The notes beneath the pieces were generated by a model, which searched no databases, was not told where the DNA came from, and saw only the letters and a list, made by a program, of their open reading frames with translations. A stretch of DNA of 64,000 nt from Capitulum mitella (taxonomy: Eukaryota > Arthropoda > Thecostraca > Pollicipedomorpha > Pollicipedidae), in the NCBI GenBank assembly GCA_030062745.1, contig CP099842.1, positions 30,232,901-30,296,900 on the forward strand. The letters run 5' to 3'. The first letter of the stretch is position 1. Every line of letters starts with the position of its first letter. The position numbers were made by a program, and so were the translations under genes. Of this stretch, positions 57,760 to 64,000 are shown piece by piece.

Positions 57760-59999
57760 GGAATGTTCTTGAAATAATAACGCAACTCTTTCCTTTTGGG
57801 AACTTTTCTTTTCGATATTGAAAATATCAATGAGAACGTGTGACATGCTACGTTGGACTAAATGTGCGCCTGTTACCGCAAGTGTTCCGAGAAAAATCCG
57901 TTAGCTTTTTTCGTATCATTGCCAAATACATTCGTAATTATATGATACATGGTGGTATTCGGTGCGATGGTATATGACAGATGGCACATGGGATATAATG
58001 ATAATGCATTTTCAACGAATGACTTAAATGATGTATATCGACGAACACTGCACTGTCCATGGAGAGTAATGTCAGAGCTCTGGTCGTTTCCCCTTTCCCC
58101 ACTATCAAGAACAATGAACCGATTTGGGAAGACTGCGGGAAATATTCTAATGTCGTCCAAATCACCGGTCTATGAGCAAAGAGCAGAGAGGTGCAGACTA
58201 ATAAATATCACATTACCAATAAACCCCGTACTTAACTTATAAATACTAATAATAAAGTAACTAATAAATGTCGTAAAAGTTGGACAAACCTCTGCAAAAC
58301 TTGCAAGAACGGCCAGTACCGCACTCACGAAATGGAACAGCTGGGCAGTCTCGGTAAAGGTTCTGTACCGTACTTATCACGTAGGAGCAGAACAGCTTGG
58401 CAGTCCCATTCCAGCCATAACGATCTGTTTGTTTCTCCAGCACTGAACCGCCGTTAAGTCAACACTTGCGAAGCGTTGATCGGCCGGGGCCTATCCGGAG
58501 ATCTGAGCCCCGGCCGAGCGGTATCAGCCGGCTATGTCTGGTCCGGTCCGGCGGCCGGCACGCGCCAGAACCGCAGCCGGCGGCCGGCGGCCGCGCGCCG
58601 TCCGCAGCGCTGTTTACTACGGTCACCGTCGCCCTGTGACGTGCGGATGGAGGTTCCGCTACCCGCCGCCGCGGAGCCGGTGATTACCAGATCAGAGGGC
58701 CATTTCGCCGGCGGGCAGCTGTGCGAAGCGCGACGTCGGGTCCAAAGGTCGACCTCTGCAGGCCTCGACAGGCAGCAGAAGCCGCCGCCACGCGTCTCCT
58801 GGGGCCCGGACCATTAGCCTCCGTATAGTGACGGTGTAAAAGGTGATACGGCCACGAGACTGCTCACTTTGGACAGCCCGGGATCCATTGTTTGCTGTTG
58901 TACGCGTTCCGTAACTGTCTGGAGCGTTGTACTTTCGTTTGATTAATTATCTTGTCTGTTGGGGCGACAAAAAACGATAGAAAAATCGAAGGGCTTCGCC
59001 GACTGCCCACCGATACAGACAGGATTTCCGCGAGAGAGGGTTGAAGCCTCAAGGGACGTCCTGTATGGGGTTGGAACCGTGGCTGGAGATTTCCAGAGAT
59101 TACTGGGGGTCCGCATAGATTGTAGGGTTTCTGAAACCGCAAAGGTTTCAGAAACCGTTTCAGGCCGTTTCTTTCCAGTCATTGCCATAGGCCCAATGTT
59201 AAAACCCCAAAAGCGCTGGGATCCGGACTCCCCTGAAACCCCGGGATCGCCAGCCACGGCTGGTGCGACTACACAGTTCAAGCTTCTTTTATCTCATTTC
59301 TGTATTTTGAAAGGGGCTTCCAAGACTTTCTTGCAGCGGCTTGCGAAACATCCTCCAAGGGGCGTCCGAGGCCTCCACAGAAGTCGACAATGACCTTCAG
59401 GGGCCTCCCCGAAGGACCTTCCGACACCTCTCCGAGGGGGTTCCAAGACATCTCTGAAGGGGACTCCATGGCCTCCTTTCGACAACACCTCTTTTCGGGA
59501 GCTCTCTTCCCAGTGCCATAGGAGGCCTGAATCCATCTGCAGGAGACTATAAATCAGCTATGCCATTTCTGTCATCGGCTAAAGAACTTCCGTCATCAGC
59601 CCTCTTGGCCAAATGAGGGGGGGGGGGAGGAGAAGGGAGGCGACTGCCTCATTCACCTTCCTTGGCTACATCTACTTCCACTTTACACTAAATTTCGGAG
59701 TGTATGCAATATCACTTATAAGGAATTTCATGGAAACAACAGAGGCATTTGAAATCCCAACTTTGAAAACGCTTTGCCGACGCTATTTTCGTGGACTGTC
59801 TGGATCGCCAGTCTAAACGTGCTCCTCACGCGGCAGCCGTACCAGCTGATGTTCCAATAAACAACGGACTCACCCTAACCACAGGCATGACTAATGCCTG
59901 GCTAGCGCCACTGGTTACAGGGCTTGCAGCTCACCGCTCGACCGAGTCGCCACGGGCGGCCGAAACCAAGCGCCTGCCGAGACGACTCGGTCAACCGTG
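57760..59999. other. Intergenic with a GC-rich block at 58.47-58.82 kb; no gene called
   Basis: The GC- and CpG-rich block (58476-58820) resembles the promoter-like islands elsewhere in the window. It carries a 113-codon open frame with no recognisable domain. Between 59.3 and 59.5 kb there are loosely repeated words (ccgagg, ccaagg, gaagggg). It may mark an unseen promoter or exon. Confidence 0.4.
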
Positions 60000-60072
60000 T
60001 CGTCTCGGTCTCGGTCTCGGTCTCGGGGGATCGTTCTCGGTCTCTCTCTCGGTCTCGGTCTCTCTCGGTCAA
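60000..60072 (+). repeat. (GGTCTC)n microsatellite
   Basis: Interrupted tctcggtctcgg units between two copies of ggtcaacc(g), about 75 bp. Confidence 0.9.
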
Positions 60073-60375
60073 CCGGGGATCGTTTAGAGTGCGATCAGCG
60101 CGCGCGTGTGAGTGAAACTCGCGGCCGAACCAGCACCCGTTATTGGCAGCTGAATAGCACGGCGAGGTGAACATAACCGGGCCTTACAACTGTAGGCATG
60201 GATATGTGGTAATGTCGAGTCCAGGTGCGTCGGCGTGTGATGGCAGCTCGTTATGCTCGTTAGTCCGTGTCCGATCGTGTTCTAAAGAGTCCGAGGCTTG
60301 ACTGGAGGCTTAAAACCTGCACCTGTTGCCGCGGGATGCGGAAGTCTGCTATCCGGTATTACTGTGGGACTTTAA

Positions 60376-61562
60376 CCCGTCCCCGACTGGGGGGGCAGTT
60401 GACTGCCCCCCCTGAGATTTTTCTGAGATTGCGAGGGAACAAACAAACACAGAGCCACGAAACTTCGTGTACCTTTTGCTTCATCAATTTTACATCTCGT
60501 GTCAAAATTTTAACCTCAGGTCAGGTCGGGTGCCTGACCTAGGTCAGGTCAAACAGACCTATGTCCAAAAACGTTTAGCGCCCTCTAACTTTTTCGCAAA
60601 ACAAGATATCTCAATAGTATTTTCAGAGATTAGTAAACATGATAGATGCAACAAATCTGCTATCTCAGATTTTTCAGAATTTTCCGGGTCCTTGACCTAA
60701 GGCCAAGCCTATTTTTAAGACATGTCGTCGTTTTTTCGGAAATTGACGGAATATTTCATAACATTTATAGTGTGGAGTGAAGCAGACAACTAGTTACCGT
60801 CATTGGGCAAAGTATCAATGACTTCCAGCCATTGACCTGAGGTCAGGCCACGAATAACTGCAGTGAGCCAAAATGTACCACCGTCAAAATCGGCGATGAA
60901 TTACTCAGAATGGGTAGAAAATGGCAGAACTAGCTTGCACAGACGTAAGTAATACCAGGAATTGGAAATAAACAGGCTCTCGCGAATAAAGCTCCGGAAA
61001 TTTTGTACATTGGTAACTAATGAATTTTTCCCAAATTTAAGCATGAAAAACCATCACAAGAACCTTTAAGACCAATAAAATATACATAGATTGTCTTTTT
61101 CGCGAAAATAAAGGAACCCTAAAATTAGTTCCCGTCAATTTGTGACCGCATACGGCAGCAGCGCACGCCTAGCAGCTGCCGCGAGAAATGCCGTATCTTT
61201 AACTCAACGTTTCGGCGTATATATTGAACAAATCTGGGAAATTAGACGTGCATCGGCATCCGCGGACCTTTACTTGTGCGCTGGTGCCTTTACCTAAGCG
61301 TTTTTAGTCGCAGTCCTTGAGATTCAGGCCATTTTTCGGTCTCATGCAGTCGGCTATGAGAAAACATATATATAGGGCGTAAATTGCTTACATATTATCT
61401 AAAACTAAAAATGAGACCAGTTTCGAGCTCTACTCGTCACAAGCTTTCCAACGGTATGGTTATTTTTATCGTGCGATCAACCGTTCGTGAGTTGGAGGGG
61501 GGCGGTCAACTGCCCCCCCCCCAGTCGCCCGTTTTCGAAACGGACCGACGGTCGTGCGCGGG
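60376..61562. mobile_element. piggyBac-like non-autonomous element, copy B (1187 bp)
   Basis: Starts CCCGTCCCCGACTGG after TTAA (60372-60375). It ends with the complement of CCCGCGCACGACCG before TTCA, a one-base-decayed TTAA. It has the same subterminal GGCAGTTGACTGCC palindromes and about 90% identity to copy A in reverse orientation. It carries about 450 bp in the middle that copy A lacks. No transposase frame; the short frames at its edges follow the C/G runs. Confidence 0.8.
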
Positions 61563-63459
61563 TTCAAGTCCGTTGGAATGCACTCCCGTAAGTTCGGGAG
61601 ACTTCGCATTTCATGTGACGGAACCAAACAAATATCCTGCCGTAGCCTTACCCCCACAGTCACGATGGCTGAAGAAATAAGAAATGGAGGTACGAATCTC
61701 GAGGCAAAGCACTACATTATTTGCATCCGTGTTTCCTCCCTTTCTCCTCTTCTGGTTTTCTTTGCCTCCATTCCCTCTCTCCCTCTCCGGTTTTGTAAAA
61801 GGGAATGTTCCACATTGTTGGACTATTCATTTAACACTTGGGTGGTCTGGAAAATGTCGCTGATCGCGTTTTCAGCATTCATTATTCTGAAAAATGCATT
61901 GAAGCTTCAAAAAGTGTTATTAAATCAAACCATGTTCTGTTGTCAACTCTCGAAGTCAACGAAATTGCCTATTTCGATCCATCCATTTGGGGCCTTTTTG
62001 GGACCCCTCCTCGTTTGAGAAACGGAAGTACAGCAATAAAATCGCTCCAGAACAACACTAGGGACATAAAATGACGCAAAACCGGCCTACGCCGACCAAT
62101 GATATGACGCAATACGGAGCTGCGCCAACCAATGAGTTCGTTGGCCGGCGCGAACTCACTGTTACGGCACGGCGTCACGCAACAGCTGGCAAAGAACAAG
62201 GCCGAACAGGACACTCGGGCAAACCATGGAAATCGTTCTGAACCTCCGGAAGTGTAGGGTTTTCAGGAACGGTTCATATTACGAATTGACTTCCAAGGAT
62301 GTACAGGCTTCAGCTCGGCATCTCAGCTCAAAACGCATATTGGGATGAAAGTTCCATTTGAATGCGATAAAATCATTCTTGTCATGTCACACACGTTCAT
62401 CCGTTTTATCTTCTTCCTTGAGAAACGTCCTAATTGACTCAAGTAAGCAGGCTGGGCAGCGGCGCATTGATAGGCGGCCAGGAGTCCGGATTAAAGGGGA
62501 GGGGAGGAAGGCGCAGGCCGTTCTGAGTCAATTTCTTTATCGTCAAGGCCATAGGGTTAGTGTTACACTGTAGTGTTTAAGGGGGAGGGAGGCAGAGCCC
62601 CAGCACCCCAATGGTTCTACCAGCCGTGGGCGCATACCAATCTCGAACGGCCATAAATGATCCTCCTTATGCCTAACCTTCCTGTGAAGTGTGATGATAT
62701 AAACGCGCTACTCCGCCGTGAACTCCACACGGACTGGACGTGTCCGGGTTCAACCAGATTTTTCTGGATTCGAGGGCCTGCTATGGGATACTGATGGCGA
62801 AATACGTTTCACTGAATGGTGACGTTCTCCTTGAGCTCCGGAATGCGAAAGATACACAGCATTGTGCCCCTCGTGATCATCTTGATAGCCCAGAGCCAGA
62901 CGCACCAAAACGCGCAAATGTGGCTCCTTTTCTTCATTGGAACTTTGAATAAAATTGGAAAATGTGAATAGGACGAATAGGAGCGAGTTTTCAGTACGTT
63001 AAGTCCGAAAGCAAGCATAGGCCCACCGCCCATTAAAAAAGCACTGGCCTACCCGGAGGTTTACCATGGGTGGATCCAACGACGGGTTGGGGAGCAAACG
63101 TCCCTTCAGGGGAACCAAACCTACCCCCAATCCCGATTTCTCTGCGGATTTCGGTTACTTTATTTTATCATTTCGTACAGAATATGCCTAACTAAATAAA
63201 CGAAAAATGAAAGAAAAATACGATACTGTATGGTATACCTGCACACAAAATTAAAGCACAGGATTCATGGTAGATTTGGACTTGCCGCCGTAAAGAAATG
63301 CGGCGAAAGGGGGAAAGTATTGCTGTGACCCTTTTAACTCCCTCACGCAACTGAAAACCACAGACCATCGGGACGCGTCAGCGGCTTTTGTATCGCAATA
63401 CCCAAGCTACTCGAAGCCTGGCGAGAAGCCCTGTTCATGGAGCCGCAAGAAATTAGCGG
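61563..63459. other. Intergenic; no gene seen
   Basis: Mixed DNA. The 154-codon frame at 61554-62018 begins inside the element's terminus and has no recognisable domain. Near 62080-62140 a short word is repeated (acgccgaccaatgatatgac / gcgccaaccaatgagttcgt). Confidence 0.45.
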
Positions 63460-63935
63460 AGCTCCCTGAGCCGTCATCTTTGAAAGAGAATGTTCCGCAG
63501 GTGGACTCGTGTATATTATCCGAAAGCGCGTCGAAGGAGACATCTACATCAGATGACGTGTTTACTGGTGAGGAAACGGAAATTTCTGCGCTGAACTAAT
63601 CGATTCAGGTCTTCGGAGGGACACCCATTGACAGGTAGAAGTTGAAAAGAACGGAAGGGTACGTTCTCGCCAAAGTCGCAAAAATCCAAACGCAGATAAA
63701 AGAACACCTGGAAAGCGCGAGCTGCACAAAAAGAGACGGCTCATGTCTGTCAGCAGAGACTTCGTCCTACACACCTGAAGATATAGTCAAAAAACTGAAA
63801 CAGGAATACCGTGCAGCGGAGTGCCACCAGCAGGTCATGATCCTGACCATTTTCGTTCAATCAATGAGCTTGAGACACCTGATCATTCGTGAAAAACTAT
63901 TTGACCTATCCGCAAACATTCGGAATGGGATCTAG
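63460..63935 (+). pseudogene. Decayed fragment of an uncharacterised repeat-type protein
   Basis: In one frame: KKLAELPEPSSLKENVPQVD, then a Ser/Thr-rich acidic stretch, SALN (stop at 63597) SIQVFGGTPIDR (stop at 63637) KLKRTEGYVLAKVAKIQ. After that comes YTPEDIVKKLKQEYRAAECH and QQVMILTIFVQSMSLRHLI, ending at a third stop (63933). The order (LN..L...G.SPI..KL...YV..K, then a helix, then ILT..P.SWS-like) resembles widespread uncharacterised arthropod and cnidarian proteins linked to DNA transposons; this is from recall. The fragment reaches the right part of the window and may continue beyond. No splice borders evident. Confidence 0.4.
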
Positions 63936-64000
63936 TGCAGCCATGAAGGCATGCTTTATAGGAAGATCAGATGTGACGCAGCCGTTTCGAACCTGTGTCA

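Noticed and set aside
61550-61572. tRNA-like B box (gggttcaagtcc)
   Set aside because: It is the terminus and target site of piggyBac-like copy B; no A box or cloverleaf arms.

Overview
The window is eukaryotic nuclear DNA. Genes are split by GT-AG introns, the coding exons are strongly GC-rich at third positions, and they sit in a much more AT-rich background full of small DNA-transposon relics. Arrays of the 5-mer CCTAA/TTAGG (the usual arthropod telomere unit) near 50-51.3 kb, together with the gene content, suggest an arthropod. A crustacean is my guess, but no single feature proves the class.

Region 1 (about 0.2-15.8 kb, + strand) is one gene, RED (IK), a spliceosome-associated factor. 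Fourteen coding exons join in phase to about 562 residues, against about 557 in human. The first thirteen exons are secure. The last, a short exon after a 4.5 kb CpG-rich intron, is a proposal. Introns carry a 60-bp and a 32-bp minisatellite and a 99-bp duplication.

Region 2 (16-35 kb) is mostly non-coding. Its most interesting item is a minus-strand single coding exon at 19.6-20.0 kb. It encodes a 124-residue secretory precursor with a signal peptide and repeated amidation/cleavage sites that would release FLRLamide/IRLamide peptides. I do not recognise it as a standard arthropod neuropeptide family. A CpG-rich promoter candidate lies 6.4 kb upstream. The rest holds a 1.1-kb TTAT-flanked element, a hAT-like MITE with an 8-bp target duplication, an 800-bp piggyBac-like element and hairpins.

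Region 3 (35-44 kb) is a tail-to-tail inverted duplication of a four-exon sugar-porter (MFS) gene. The minus-strand copy has a proper start, TATA box and splice sites but one extra base in exon 4. The plus-strand copy has lost its start and carries several lesions. Yet about 1 kb of exon 4 is almost identical between the arms while the flanks are clearly diverged, which points to recent gene conversion.

Region 4 (45-64 kb) is repeat-rich. It holds a PB1-like exon, a long open C2H2/transposase-like reading frame (46.3-48.6 kb), interstitial telomere-type repeats, a diverged copy of the DNA just upstream of RED (51.6 kb), further MITEs, a second and longer piggyBac-like element (60.4-61.6 kb), and a decayed fragment of an uncharacterised repeat-type protein at the right edge. 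I saw no RNA genes, CRISPR arrays, or virus-like or LTR elements.
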